Shown piece after piece: positions 55,222 through 64,000 of a stretch of DNA of 64,000 nt. The position numbers and the translations under genes are program-made. The notes beneath the pieces were generated by a model. The model was not told the origin of the DNA. It saw nothing but the letters and a program-made list of their open reading frames with translations, and did no database searches. How positions within the stretch are numbered: position 1 is the first letter of the stretch; each line of letters opens with the position of its first letter. Source of the DNA: Burkholderia lata (GTDB lineage Bacteria > Pseudomonadota > Gammaproteobacteria > Burkholderiales > Burkholderiaceae); the NCBI RefSeq assembly GCF_000012945.1, contig NC_007511.1:930001-994000 (forward strand), read 5' to 3'.

Positions 55222-55806
55222 ATGAGGATCTTTTTGGTCGCTCTGTTGTTGTACAGCGCGCAAGCCGCAGCGCAAGCGGTATTTCAGAACCCGGCGGTCT
55301 TCGTGATCCTGGGCGAGCAGACCGCCGCGAACGCCGTGAGCGTCGAGCAGGCGTTGACGACGCTCGGTCGCGCCGACAACACGGCATGCGCGCCGATGAT
55401 GATGATCGGCGATCCGCAGATGATCTACATGATGCCGGAGGAAGGTCACGCACCGTCGTGGCAATCGCCGGTGTACGGCCGTGGCGCGCCGTTCGAAGCG
55501 CAGAACGGGCCGGCGCCGACCGGCAAGACGATCGGCGCGATGCAGCATGCCGAGGACATGCAGACGCAGCCGTGGAGCGACGGCAGCGCGATCACGCAGA
55601 AGATCGCGGGCGAGTCGAGCGTGACGGCGGCGGACCGGGTGAGCGGGTGGCAGCGCAACGGGCTCAACTCGATCGAGACGGCCCCTGCGACGGAAGTCAC
55701 GGTGAACGGCAAGACCTACCGCGCCTATCGTGACGACCTCAACCGTTCCACGAAACCGGTCGTCGAGCCGCAGATCTACACGCAGCGCGTCGTTTTCTGC
55801 CGATAA
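55222..55806 (+). CDS. Exported protein E of unknown function
   Basis: 194 aa from the ATG at 55222 with AAGGAGG upstream. Short signal peptide (MRIFLVALLLYSAQAAAQA). Mature part is globular rather than repetitive: 'NPAVFVILGEQTAANAVSVEQALTTLG', a Met-rich stretch 'ACAPMMMIGDPQMIYMMPEEG', and a C-terminal 'VTVNGKTYRAYRDDLNRSTKPVVEPQIYTQRVVFCR' with likely disulfide partners. No family recognised. Sits just upstream of the regulator gene; may assist assembly or secretion. Confidence 0.7.
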   Translation: MRIFLVALLLYSAQAAAQAVFQNPAVFVILGEQTAANAVSVEQALTTLGRADNTACAPMMMIGDPQMIYMMPEEGHAPSWQSPVYGRGAPFEAQNGPAPTGKTIGAMQHAEDMQTQPWSDGSAITQKIAGESSVTAADRVSGWQRNGLNSIETAPATEVTVNGKTYRAYRDDLNRSTKPVVEPQIYTQRVVFCR

Positions 55807-55917
55807 CGAAACGTCAATCCGAGGACGGCCCGGCGCTGCGCCGCGGGACCACGATGCCCCGCGCTGCGCGATCCGGCGACGGCCGTTTCGACAACCAAAT
55901 CAAGCGACGAGGCCATC

Positions 55918-57339
55918 GTGAACTATTGCTGCCAGATCAGGGTGTCGGGCCCGCAGGATCTCGAACGCGATGCGGGTACGGCGCCGTTCGTTGCCGTCCG
56001 GCGCAATCATGTCGTACCGTCGCGGCCACTCGTCTACCTGTCGCAGCAGCACGATGCCGCGCTCGTCGATTGTCTCGAATCGCGCGGCTGGGACGTGTGG
56101 CGTGCGAAAACCGTTGCGGACGCACTGAATCTCGTCAAGGTGAACCGTCCGCATGCGGGCATCGTCGATTTCGGCAGCTTCGCGTCGCCCGACGTCACGT
56201 CGTTCGAGACGCTGCTGCGCGATCCGCGGGTCGGCTGGGTCGCGCTCGCCGACAATGAGCGGCTGCGGGATCTCACCATCGCGCGCCTGATTCGCCACTG
56301 CTGCTTCGACTACGTGCGCAATGTGACCGCCTATACGACGATCGGCTATCTGGTCGGCCACGCCTACGGGATGCTGAAGCTCGCGGACGGCAGCCCGGAC
56401 GCCGATGCGGCGCCCCCCGGCGGCACGATGATCGGCTCATGCGACGCAATGCGCCGCCTGTTCGCGACGATCCGCAAGGTCGCCAACACGGACGCCACCG
56501 TATTCATCGCCGGTGAATCCGGCACCGGCAAGGAGCTGACGGCAGCGGCGATCCACCAGCAGTCGTTGCGCGCCGACGCGCCATTCGTCGCCGTGAACTG
56601 CGCGGCCATTCCGTCGACGCTGCTGCAGGCCGAACTGTTCGGCCACGAGCGCGGCGCATTCACGGGCGCGCACCAGCGCAAGATCGGCCGGATCGAGGCC
56701 GCGCACGGCGGCACGCTGTTTCTCGATGAAATCGGCGACATGCCGTTCGAGAGCCAGGCGAGCCTGCTGCGCTTCCTGCAGGAAGGCACGATCGAGCGGC
56801 TCGGCGGGCACGCGTCGATTCCGGTGGACGTCCGGATCGTGTCGGCGACCCACGTCGATCTCGAGGCCGCGATGCAGGCGGGGCGGTTCCGTGCCGACCT
56901 GTACTACCGCCTGTGCGTGCTGCGCATCGACGAGCCGCCGCTGCGCGTGCGCGGCCGCGACATCATGCTGCTCGCCGACTACGTGCTGCGGCGCTATCGC
57001 GGTGACAGTTCGCACCGGATTCGCGGCTTCATGCCGTGCGCGATCGAGGCGATCCACAACTATCCGTGGCCCGGCAACGTGCGCGAGCTGATCAACCGGA
57101 TCCGGTTCGCGGTGGTGATGACGAACGGCCCGATGATCTCGGCCGCCGATCTCGAACTGCACCCGTACACGTCGCGGCGGCCGCCGACGCTCGCGGAAGC
57201 GCGCCGGCAGGCCGAGCGGCACGCGATCGAGGAAACGCTGATGCGCCACCGCCACCAGCATGCGGACGTGGCGGCCGAGCTGGGCATCTCGCGCGCGACG
57301 CTGTATCGGCTGATGACCGCGCACGGGCTGCACGGCTGA
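55918..57339 (+). CDS. VpsR/BerB-like sigma54 enhancer-binding protein
   Basis: 473 aa, GTG start with GACGAGG upstream. N-terminal ~150 residues are a receiver-like domain lacking clear phosphorylation residues, as in VpsR. AAA+ domain: Walker A 'GESGTGKE', the sigma54-contact loop 'GAFTGA', Walker B 'GGTLFLDEIGDMP', 'R' finger region 'VRIVSATHVDLEAAMQAGRFRADLYYRL'. C-terminal Fis-type HTH 'DVAAELGISRATLYRLM'. Proteins of this kind bind c-di-GMP and activate exopolysaccharide genes. It probably activates both sigma54-type promoters in the divergent region. Confidence 0.85.
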   Translation: MNYCCQIRVSGPQDLERDAGTAPFVAVRRNHVVPSRPLVYLSQQHDAALVDCLESRGWDVWRAKTVADALNLVKVNRPHAGIVDFGSFASPDVTSFETLLRDPRVGWVALADNERLRDLTIARLIRHCCFDYVRNVTAYTTIGYLVGHAYGMLKLADGSPDADAAPPGGTMIGSCDAMRRLFATIRKVANTDATVFIAGESGTGKELTAAAIHQQSLRADAPFVAVNCAAIPSTLLQAELFGHERGAFTGAHQRKIGRIEAAHGGTLFLDEIGDMPFESQASLLRFLQEGTIERLGGHASIPVDVRIVSATHVDLEAAMQAGRFRADLYYRLCVLRIDEPPLRVRGRDIMLLADYVLRRYRGDSSHRIRGFMPCAIEAIHNYPWPGNVRELINRIRFAVVMTNGPMISAADLELHPYTSRRPPTLAEARRQAERHAIEETLMRHRHQHADVAAELGISRATLYRLMTAHGLHG

Positions 57340-57471
57340 CGCGCCGCGGCACACCGCCGCTCAAGACCGCGCGACGTCGGCCGTTAAGACAGGAAACGGC
57401 CCGTCCGGACCGCCGGCGCAGCCATGCGCGCGCGGCCGGCACGTGGCGCATCACGCTTATCCGAGGTTACC

Positions 57472-57978
57472 GTGGCAGAGTGCAGTCACTGCGGCAGGAC
57501 GTTCCTGGTCGGCGGGCAGTCGATCGACGGCCGCCGCTATTGCCGTGAGGCGTGCGCGCAAGCGCATCCGATCGTCGTCGAGGCAGAGCAGGTGCCCGAC
57601 GCGAAAGTCTGGGAGTACGTGCACGACTGGCGTTACGGGCCGTGCCCGATCTGCCGTCGCGACGACCAGCCGGTCGACGTCCATGCGTCGCATCGCGTCG
57701 TGTCGCTGCTGTTCGTCACGCGCTGGGCGACGCGGCGCCATGTGTGCTGCCGGCGTTGCGGCCGCAGGAAGCAGGCGGTCGCGCTGCTTGCGTCGGCCGC
57801 GTTCGGCTGGTGGGGGTTGCCGTGGGGCCTCGTGCTGACGCCGATCCAGTTGGTGCGCAACGCGCTCGGGCTGGCCGCGCGCGATCCGGCGGTCGCGACG
57901 CAGCAGTTCGAGCAGCTCGTGCGGCGCAAGCTCGCGGCACGCCGGCTGCGGCGCGCACGGCAGGGGGCCGGCGCCTGA
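57472..57978 (+). CDS. Zinc-ribbon membrane protein
   Basis: 168 aa from the GTG at 57472, with GAGG upstream. Two Cys pairs at the N-terminus ('CSHCGRTF', 'YCREAC') form a small ribbon; a second set follows ('GPCPICRRDDQPVDVHASHRV', 'HVCCRRCGRRKQ'). Then 'GWWGLPWGLVLTPIQLVRNA', a membrane-hugging stretch, and a basic tail. The central part resembles an uncharacterised zinc-ribbon family. Separated from the sigma54 regulator gene by 132 bp, same strand. Confidence 0.65.
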   Translation: MAECSHCGRTFLVGGQSIDGRRYCREACAQAHPIVVEAEQVPDAKVWEYVHDWRYGPCPICRRDDQPVDVHASHRVVSLLFVTRWATRRHVCCRRCGRRKQAVALLASAAFGWWGLPWGLVLTPIQLVRNALGLAARDPAVATQQFEQLVRRKLAARRLRRARQGAGA

Positions 57979-58008
57979 GCGCGCGGCCCGGCGGCGCGCG
58001 GCGCGCTG

Positions 58009-58503
58009 TCAGGAGGCCGGCCGCTCGAAGCCCGATGCGACCCAGCGCTCGGCGCTGGCCTTGTTGAGCTTGAACCCGGCCGATACCTTCGCTTCGGCCA
58101 GCAGTTCGCCATACGGATCGAATGCCTTGAGCTGCGCGTACGGCTCGAACTCGTCCGGCACGATGTCGAGCGTCACCGACACATCCTGGTCGTCCTCGCC
58201 CTGAACCGTCACTTCCTTGTGCAGCATCGCGCGCCGCTGCTGCTCGTGCCGCATCAGCACTTCGGTCGCGGTTTTCACGAGCGTGCGGAACGCGTTTGCG
58301 TCCATCGGCTTCGGGTTCTTCTTGTCGCGGCCCATGGTCCACGGCCCGACGAGCGCGGGCTCGGACTCGCCGTCCTTGATCATCTCGACGGCCCAGCCGT
58401 CGTCGTCTTCGTTCTTGATGATGCGCGCCGTCCAGCCGTTGTCGCGCCAGAGGCCGTCTTCGTGGATGGAGGTGTCGTCGGGTTGCAGGTCGGATTCGGT
58501 CAT
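58009..58503 (-). CDS. Conserved hypothetical protein
   Basis: 164 aa from the ATG at 58503 (MTESDLQPDDTSIHEDGLW). Acidic, soluble, no signal peptide. 'DGLWRDNGWTARIIKNEDDDGWAVEMIKDGESEPALVGPW' is the most distinctive stretch, with 'RDKKNPKPMD' and 'VTLDIVPDEFEPYAQLKAFDPYGELLAE'. I do not know its function. Convergent with the zinc-ribbon gene. Confidence 0.65.
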   Translation of the reverse strand: MTESDLQPDDTSIHEDGLWRDNGWTARIIKNEDDDGWAVEMIKDGESEPALVGPWTMGRDKKNPKPMDANAFRTLVKTATEVLMRHEQQRRAMLHKEVTVQGEDDQDVSVTLDIVPDEFEPYAQLKAFDPYGELLAEAKVSAGFKLNKASAERWVASGFERPAS

Positions 58504-58794
58504 GAGGAAAGCGGGGGTACGGGCAGCCGGCAAACGGGCGGTGGCGCGCGGCCGGCTTCGGCGCGTCGCTCGCCGCCGGTGGCCCGGCGCGGTATGCAAA
58601 GGCGTCGATTTTACCTGCTGGCCGGTCGCTTGGCCCGGATGACCCGCCACGCTGGCCATCCGGCCGATGTCTACGGATACCGGCCGCCATGTGTCGGGCG
58701 CTCGAACTGGCGCAAATATCAAACTCGTATTACGTCTCCGGCGGCCGATCCCGATGCCGTCCGATATCCCGCTTGCGCGCGGCTTCATAGAATC

Positions 58795-58824
58795 GACGTT
58801 CAGGCTAAAAGTAGCCTGAACGTC
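58795..58824. repeat. Perfect 12-bp inverted repeat upstream of the RcsB-like gene
   Basis: GACGTTCAGGCT (58795-58806), loop AAAAGT, AGCCTGAACGTC (58813-58824), then CTTTC. A TAGAAT element precedes it directly at 58788-58793, so the hairpin would form the very 5' end of the mRNA. Operator, mRNA stabiliser or leader structure are all possible. Confidence 0.6.
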
Positions 58825-58890
58825 CTTTCAACGCCAAACCGGCCGTGCGCGATCCGTGTCGCGCGGCCGATGAACCACCTGGAACTGCGC

Positions 58891-59568
58891 ATGAGGAAAT
58901 TCAATGTTCGCGTCGCTTTCGCGTACGACTGGCCGTTGACGCTGGCCGGCATCGAGCAGGTCGCGGGCAGCGGCTGTGCGATCGAGATCGTCGCGGTCTA
59001 CCGGAGCGTGGCCGAACTGGTCGCGTCGCTCGGCGGTGTCGACTGCGATGTCGTGCTGGTCGACTATGCGATCCGCGGAGACGAGCAGATGGACGGCCTT
59101 GCGCTGTTCGACTGGCTGCGCCGCACGCGTCCGAACGTCGGGATCGTCGCGCTGGTCGCGAACGAGAACCCGCTGATCTTCGGGTCGATCCTCGCGATCG
59201 GCGGCGTGAGCATCGTCAGCAAGTTCGACGAGGTCGGCCATATCGTCACGGCCATTCATTCGAGCTACAGCGGCGGGCGCTACCTGTCGCCGCTCGTCAG
59301 GCGCGCGGTCGACGCATTCGGCGAGCGCGGCGAGGCGCCCGTGAAGCTGTCGGCGCGCGAGATCGAGGTCATTCGCCTGTATCTGTCGGGGGTGCCGATC
59401 AAGACGATCGCGCAGCGTCTGAGCAAGGGCAAGCAGACGGTCAGCGCGCAGAAGATCAGTGCGATGAAGAAGCTCGGCGTGAGTAATGACGTCGAGTTGA
59501 TCCAGCGGGCGGCGGGGCTGGGGCTCGGCACCGGCCTGGCGGTGTCACGACCAGGCCGAGCCGCGTGA
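58891..59568 (+). CDS. NarL/FixJ-family response regulator, RcsB-like
   Basis: 225 aa from the ATG at 58891 with GGAA upstream (58870 is an alternative). Receiver domain: 'VRVAFAYDWPLTLAGIEQVAG', acceptor Asp in 'DVVLVDYAIRGDEQMDGLALFDWLR', then 'VSKFDEVGHIVTAI'. LuxR HTH: 'KLSAREIEVIRLYLSGVPIKTIAQRLSKGKQTVSAQKISAMKKLGVSNDVELI', close to RcsB. Usually partnered with a hybrid kinase; none is in the window. Convergent with the chemoreceptor gene (25 bp apart). Confidence 0.85.
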   Translation: MRKFNVRVAFAYDWPLTLAGIEQVAGSGCAIEIVAVYRSVAELVASLGGVDCDVVLVDYAIRGDEQMDGLALFDWLRRTRPNVGIVALVANENPLIFGSILAIGGVSIVSKFDEVGHIVTAIHSSYSGGRYLSPLVRRAVDAFGERGEAPVKLSAREIEVIRLYLSGVPIKTIAQRLSKGKQTVSAQKISAMKKLGVSNDVELIQRAAGLGLGTGLAVSRPGRAA

Positions 59569-59593
59569 GCATGTGTGCGCCGTGCGGCCGCTG

Positions 59594-61147
59594 TCAGGCC
59601 GGCAACGCAAACCGCGTCACCGCATCCCGCAGCGCCTCGGCCTGATCGCGCAGCGAATGCGCGGCCGCCGCGGCTTCTTCGACGAGCGCCGCGTTCTGTT
59701 GCGTCACCTGGTCCATCTCACCCACCGCGCGATTCACCTGTTCGATCCCGGCGCTCTGTTCGCGCGAGGCATGGCTGATCTCGTCGAGGATCTCGTTCAC
59801 GCGCCGCACCGACTGCACGATCTCGGCCATCGTCTCGCCCGCGTGCGTGACGAGCGCCGCGCCTTGCTCGACGGTCTCGTTCGACGACACGATCAGCGAC
59901 TTGATCTCCTTCGCGGCCGTCGCCGAGCGTTGCGCGAGCGAGCGCACCTCGGCCGCGACCACCGCGAAGCCGCGGCCCTGTTCGCCGGCACGCGCGGCTT
60001 CAACCGCCGCATTCAGCGCGAGGATGTTGGTCTGGAACGCGATCCCGTCGATCACGCCGATGATGTCGCCGATCTTGTGCGAGCGGTCGGTGATCTCGTT
60101 CATCGTGCGCACGACGTCGTCGACCACCGCGCTGCCGCGCGTCGCGACCTGCGCGGCCTGGCCGGCGAGCGACGCGGCCTGCGCGGCGCTGTCCGCGTTC
60201 TGCTTCACGTTCGCGGTCATCTGATCCATGCTCGACGCGGTCTGCACGAGCGCGGCGGCCTGTTCCTCGGTGCGCTGCGACAGGTCCGTGTTGCCGGACG
60301 CGATCTCGCTCGCGCCGACGTTGATGTTCTCGGTGCCCATCCGCACGCGCGAGACCATGTCGATCAGCCCGCCCTGCATGGTATGCAGCGCGTGCAGCAG
60401 GCTGCCGCGATCGTCGTGCTTCACGGTGACGCGCGCGGTCAGGTCGCCCTGCGCGATGCGCTGCGCGGCGTCGAGCGCCACTTCCAGTTCGCCGCCGAGG
60501 TTCGCGCGCACGCTTTTCAGCACCAGCACCATTACGGCGGTCGCGATCCCGCCGAGCACGGCCGTCATCGCGAGCCAGCGGCCGACGCTTTCGAGCACGG
60601 CCGAGCGCACGTCGTTCATGTACATGCCGGTCACGAGATACCAGTCCCACGGCGCGAAGCGCTGCACCGCGCTGGTTTTCTCCTGCGGCTTGTCGGCGCC
60701 CGGCTTCGGCCACAGATACTCGACGAAGCCCTTGCCGCCTTCCAGGTTGCCGGCCTTCACGATCTCGACGAACAGGTGCTTGCCGTTCGGATCGGTGAAA
60801 TTCGACACGTCCTTGCCGTTGAGATCGGACTTGATCGGATGCATCACGATCACGGGCTTCGAGTCGTTGATCGAGATGTAGCCGTCGGCGCCGTAGCGCA
60901 TCGCGGCGATCGCCTCGAGCGCCTTCTGCTTCGCATCGGCTTCCGGCAACGCGTTCTGCTGCGACAGCTTGTAGAAGTGGTCGGTCACGCTCGCGGCTTG
61001 TGCGACCAGCGACGCGAGTTGCTCGCGGCGGTCCGTGATCATCGATGCACGTGTCTGCCAGGCGCCGAGCCCGGCGATCACGAGCAGGCCGAGCCACAGG
61101 ATGACGATCATCGAGGCGAGTTTCTGATTCAGGGAAAGGTTGCGCAT
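59594..61147 (-). CDS. Methyl-accepting chemotaxis protein, Cache type
   Basis: 517 aa from the ATG at 61147. TM1 residues ~11-31 ('[18 protein letters not shown]'), a periplasmic single-Cache domain to ~185 ('[45 protein letters not shown]'), TM2 ~190-212, HAMP, then the MCP signalling domain with the CheA/W-contact hairpin '[45 protein letters not shown]'. No CheR-binding pentapeptide at the C-terminus. The ligand is likely a small organic acid. Confidence 0.9.
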   Translation of the reverse strand: MRNLSLNQKLASMIVILWLGLLVIAGLGAWQTRASMITDRREQLASLVAQAASVTDHFYKLSQQNALPEADAKQKALEAIAAMRYGADGYISINDSKPVIVMHPIKSDLNGKDVSNFTDPNGKHLFVEIVKAGNLEGGKGFVEYLWPKPGADKPQEKTSAVQRFAPWDWYLVTGMYMNDVRSAVLESVGRWLAMTAVLGGIATAVMVLVLKSVRANLGGELEVALDAAQRIAQGDLTARVTVKHDDRGSLLHALHTMQGGLIDMVSRVRMGTENINVGASEIASGNTDLSQRTEEQAAALVQTASSMDQMTANVKQNADSAAQAASLAGQAAQVATRGSAVVDDVVRTMNEITDRSHKIGDIIGVIDGIAFQTNILALNAAVEAARAGEQGRGFAVVAAEVRSLAQRSATAAKEIKSLIVSSNETVEQGAALVTHAGETMAEIVQSVRRVNEILDEISHASREQSAGIEQVNRAVGEMDQVTQQNAALVEEAAAAAHSLRDQAEALRDAVTRFALPA

Positions 61148-61293
61148 GGTGTGTGGTCGGTCGGTCGTGGAAGCTCGCCGTGACGGCGTGACGGGATAAG
61201 TGTTTTGACGGCGCCTGGCGGGCGTCACCGTAGACGGGTTATCCCTAGGAACCGGTACCGTGGATGCAAGCCTCTAATGACGACAAGGGTATC

Positions 61294-61307
61294 TATGCAT
61301 ATGCATA
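61294..61307. promoter_or_regulatory. Perfect 14-bp palindrome between MCP and reductase genes
   Basis: TATGCATATGCATA, 92 bp before the reductase start, in the 250-bp divergent spacer. Possible operator; regulator unknown. Confidence 0.35.
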
Positions 61308-61398
61308 ACGGGTATCGCTATACTCACGGGGCGATTGCGTGTGCGCCGCGGGCCCGGCTCGGCGGCGCGGCGGCGAATGAAACCGAAAGGAGGCAACG

Positions 61399-62346
61399 AT
61401 GCGAATTCTGGTGGTAGGGGCCGGCGCGGTCGGCGGATATTTCGGCGGCCGGCTGGCCGCGGCGGGGCGGGACGTGACGTTCCTGGTGCGTGACGGCCGT
61501 GCGGCCGCGCTGGCGCGCGACGGGTTGCTGATCCGCAGCCCGCATGGCGACCTGACGCTCGCGAACGTGCAGACCGTGCGCGCGGGCGATGCGGGTGCCG
61601 GCGTCGCGCCGTTCGACCTCGTGCTGCTGAGCTGCAAGGCGTACAGCCTCGATGACGCGATTCTTTCGTTCGCGCCGTTCGTCGGCCCGCAGACGCTGAT
61701 CCTGCCGATGCTCAACGGGATGCGTCATCTCGACGTGCTGCGCGACCGGTTCGGCGCCGCGCAGGTGCTCGGCGGGCTGTGCGTGATCGCGGCGACGCTC
61801 GATCGCGAGCAGCGCATCGTGCACCTCAACGATACGCATGGCGTCACCTTCGGCGAACTTGCGGGCGGCGAATCGCCGCGCGTGCGCGCGGTGGCCGAGG
61901 TGCTCGGCGGCGCGGGTTTCGATGCGACGCTCAGCGACAACGTGGCCGCGCGGATGTGGGAAAAGTGGGTGTTCCTCGCGACGCTCGCCGCAAGCACGTC
62001 GCTGTTCCGCGGCTCGGTGGGCGACATTCTCGCCGCGCCGGACGGCCGCCGCCTGCTCGAGACGATGCTCGCCGAATGCAGTGCGATCGCCGAGCACAAC
62101 GGCCACCGGCCCGACCCGGCCGCGATCGAGCGGATGCAGCGGATGGTGCTGACGCCGTCGCCGCTGACCGCGTCGATGCTGCGCGATGTCGAGAACCATG
62201 CGCGCGTCGAAGCCGATCACGTGATCGGCGACCTGCTCGCGCGCCGCGACCCGCAGGCGGCCGATGCGCTGTCGCTGCTGCGGATCGCGTACAACAACTT
62301 GAAGGCCTACGAAGTGCGGACGGCGCGCGAGCACGCGGCCGCGTAA
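61399..62346 (+). CDS. Ketopantoate reductase family (PanE-like)
   Basis: 315 aa, AAAGGAGG before the ATG. Rossmann 'ILVVGAGAVGGYFGGRLAAAG', 'DLVLLSCKAYSLDDAI', 'LPMLNGMRHLDVL', and the catalytic-helix 'VAARMWEKWVFLATLAA' with Lys, then the C-terminal 'NHARVEADHVIGDLL'. PanE reduces 2-ketopantoate with NADPH in pantothenate synthesis. Many relatives act on other 2-keto acids, and no pan genes are adjacent, so I leave the symbol blank. Confidence 0.85.
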   Translation: MRILVVGAGAVGGYFGGRLAAAGRDVTFLVRDGRAAALARDGLLIRSPHGDLTLANVQTVRAGDAGAGVAPFDLVLLSCKAYSLDDAILSFAPFVGPQTLILPMLNGMRHLDVLRDRFGAAQVLGGLCVIAATLDREQRIVHLNDTHGVTFGELAGGESPRVRAVAEVLGGAGFDATLSDNVAARMWEKWVFLATLAASTSLFRGSVGDILAAPDGRRLLETMLAECSAIAEHNGHRPDPAAIERMQRMVLTPSPLTASMLRDVENHARVEADHVIGDLLARRDPQAADALSLLRIAYNNLKAYEVRTAREHAAA

Positions 62347-62579
62347 GCACCGGAGCGGGCGGCCGTCCGGCCGTTCCGCGCTGCACAAATTTGCCGTCCG
62401 GCGCCGTTTGCGGCCGGAATGCGCAAAAAAGTATCGGAAATCAGGCGTAAAGTTGGTGGAGCCGCGCGCTCGATCGACCTACATTGCTTCCCATGCGACC
62501 GGTCGCGTCGCCGCGTGAGATACGCGGCGCACGCGCGCAACGAACCGGCCAGCGAGACATGGGAATGGAGACGCCAACA

Positions 62580-63548
62580 ATGATGCACCCCGATCTGGAA
62601 GTGGTCGAAGTGCGACGCGACGAGTCGTTCAAGGTCTGGTCGCACGGCTATCCGTATCGCACGATCCGCTGGCACTTCCATCCCGAATTCGAACTGCACC
62701 TGATCGTCGCGACGCGCGGCAAGTATTTCGTCGGCGACCACATCGGCTCGTTCGGCCCCGGCCATCTCGTGCTGCTCGGCCCGAACCTGCCGCACAACTG
62801 GGTCAGCGACATGGCCGAAGGCGAAACCGTCGAGCGCCGCAACCTCGTGATCCAGTTCGATCCGGCGTTCGTGCGCCGTTGCATGGACGCGTTTCCCGAA
62901 TGCCGCGACGCGCAGGCGCTGCTCGACGATGCGCGGCGCGGGGTCGGCTTCGACGCGGCAACCAGCGCTGCGATCGCGCCGCTGTTCGACGAGCTGCTGG
63001 CCGCGCGCGGCATGCGCCGCATCGCGCTGTTCATGACGATCCTCGAACGGCTTTGCGGGGCGGCCGAACGCACGCTGCTCGCGAGCCCCGCATACGACCA
63101 GGCCGACGTCACGCCGACGCGGCTCAGCCATGCGCTGTCGTACATCGGCAAGAACCTCGCGTCCGAGCTGCGCGAATCCGATCTCGCGCAACTGACCGGG
63201 CAGAGCGTCAGCGCGTTCTCGCGGGCGTTCCACCGCCAGACGGGCATGCCGTTCGTCCAGTACGTGAATCGTCTGCGGATTGAGTCGGCGTGCCAGATGC
63301 TGCTTGCCGACGACGCGAACATCACCGATATCTGCTTCCAGGCCGGCTTCAACAACGTGTCGAACTTCAACCGCCAGTTCCGCGCGGTGAAGGGGATGGC
63401 GCCGTCCGAATTCCGCGCGCTGCAGCGCCTGAATGCGCGTAGCCGCGAGCTTGCGCTGCATGCAGCGCCCACCGGCAATCCGCTGCCGCCGCGCGTCGTC
63501 ACGCCCGGCGTGCCCGGCGTGCCCGAACTCGCGCCGCAGGCCGGATGA
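62580..63548 (+). CDS. AraC-family regulator with cupin sensor domain
   Basis: 322 aa from the ATG at 62580, preceded by GGAG at a usable distance (62559 is in frame too). N-terminal cupin: 'WHFHPEFELHLIVATRGKYFVGDHIGSFGPGHLVLLGPNLPHNW', typical of sugar sensors of the AraC/XylS type. C-terminal HTH pair: 'LAQLTGQSVSAFSRAFHRQTGMPFVQYVNRLRI' and 'ITDICFQAGFNNVSNFNRQFRAVKGMAPSEFRAL'. A sugar-binding-protein gene follows 120 bp downstream, so it likely controls that import system. Confidence 0.88.
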   Translation: MMHPDLEVVEVRRDESFKVWSHGYPYRTIRWHFHPEFELHLIVATRGKYFVGDHIGSFGPGHLVLLGPNLPHNWVSDMAEGETVERRNLVIQFDPAFVRRCMDAFPECRDAQALLDDARRGVGFDAATSAAIAPLFDELLAARGMRRIALFMTILERLCGAAERTLLASPAYDQADVTPTRLSHALSYIGKNLASELRESDLAQLTGQSVSAFSRAFHRQTGMPFVQYVNRLRIESACQMLLADDANITDICFQAGFNNVSNFNRQFRAVKGMAPSEFRALQRLNARSRELALHAAPTGNPLPPRVVTPGVPGVPELAPQAG

Positions 63549-63668
63549 TCGCCGGGCCGTTGCCCGCCTGACTTTCCACACCGTTTCACCCAGCGCAATC
63601 GCGTCACCCCCGGCGCGAGGGGCGCGCTCACCCACGAAAAAGCAGCACAACTAACCGGAGACACCGTC

Positions 63669-64000
63669 ATGACGCATGTATCGCCCGCTTCATCCCCCCG
63701 TCGCGCCGCCCGCATGGCGGTGGTTGCCGCGCTCGCCGCTGCAGCCTGGCTGCCCGCTGCCGCCGTGCAGGCCGCACCGCTGCGCATCGGCATGACGTTC
63801 CAGGAGCTGAACAACCCGTATTTCGTGACGATGCAGAAAGCGTTGAACGACGCGGCTGCGTCGATCGGCGCGCAGGTCGTCGTCACCGACGCGCATCACG
63901 ACGTCAGCAAGCAGGTGAGCGACGTCGAGGACATGCTGCAGAAGAAGATCGACATCCTGCTCGTCAACCCGACCGATTCGACCGGCATCCAGTCGGCGAT
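63669..64000 (+). CDS. Sugar ABC transporter, periplasmic binding protein (cut by window edge)
   Basis: At least 110 aa, continuing beyond 64000. CCGGAG precedes the ATG at 63669. Signal peptide ends near 'AAVQAAP'. The mature start 'LRIGMTFQELNNPYFVTMQKALNDAAASIGAQVVVTDAHHDVSKQVSDVEDMLQKKIDILLVNP' is the Peripla_BP_4 (ribose/allose-type) N-lobe. Permease and ATPase genes are expected just outside the window. Confidence 0.88.
   Translation, partial: MTHVSPASSPRRAARMAVVAALAAAAWLPAAAVQAAPLRIGMTFQELNNPYFVTMQKALNDAAASIGAQVVVTDAHHDVSKQVSDVEDMLQKKIDILLVNPTDSTGIQSA

Noticed and set aside
53712..55223. Long minus-strand frames (about 500 codons) opposite exported protein D
   Set aside because: The repetitive GC-rich codons of protein D leave the other strand open; Ala/Gly-only composition, no RBS or family.

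Overview
The window looks like a Burkholderia chromosome, most likely Burkholderia cepacia complex and possibly a secondary replicon. This is inferred from the high GC, the GC-rich third codon positions, and the many LysR, AraC, LuxR, MocR and GNAT genes. No rRNA, tRNA, CRISPR array, insertion sequence or prophage was seen. All family assignments come from reading the sequence, without a database search.

Layout, left half. 0.1-2.6 kb: an exported LprI-like protein, a DUF4261 protein and an SRPBCC protein. 2.7-5.3 kb: a two-gene NAD salvage operon (NadM-Nudix and NadV) with a readable promoter. 5.4-10 kb: GNAT, a MocR regulator divergent from an EamA exporter, and a VOC protein divergent from a WYL regulator. 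10-14 kb: an amino-acid (probably cystine) ABC importer operon ending in cystathionine beta-lyase. 14.5-16.8 kb: lysA with its divergent LysR regulator. 16.8-22.8 kb: small enzymes, an orphan molybdate-type binding protein, a YefM-YoeB toxin-antitoxin pair and an AlkX/YcaQ-like glycosylase. 22.8-25.8 kb: a possible sRNA, a DHA2 exporter, a decaying darcynin-family pseudogene and a TetR regulator with a clear operator. 26-29.7 kb: periplasmic trehalase facing an OprB porin.

Middle. 30.2-32.7 kb: an NRAMP-like metal transporter behind a long leader that carries two short reading frames. 32.8-37 kb: two LuxR-type regulators and an asparagine synthetase. 37-39.8 kb: a secreted peptide, a stand-alone OmpR-type DNA-binding protein, and a Fic protein whose promoter is flanked by 12-bp-phased repeats. 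39.9-43.7 kb: an isoquinoline-oxidoreductase-type molybdoenzyme pair with a divergent AraC regulator and a direct-repeat operator.

The most interesting region is 43.7-57.3 kb. One arm (minus strand) encodes enzymes for UDP-glucuronate, UDP-xylose and a 4-epimer, and a membrane glycosyltransferase fused to a GH26-like hydrolase. The other arm (plus strand) encodes five exported proteins, mostly low-complexity Gly/Ser/Ala/Asn/Thr-rich, followed by a VpsR/BerB-like sigma54 enhancer-binding protein. Each arm starts with a sequence matching the sigma54 -24/-12 consensus. I read this as a candidate biofilm-matrix locus in which polysaccharide and matrix proteins are switched on together by the regulator encoded within it.

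Right end. 57.5-64 kb: a zinc-ribbon membrane protein, a conserved hypothetical protein, an RcsB-like response regulator with a perfect hairpin in its leader, a chemoreceptor, a PanE-like reductase, and an AraC regulator followed by a sugar-binding protein cut by the window edge.
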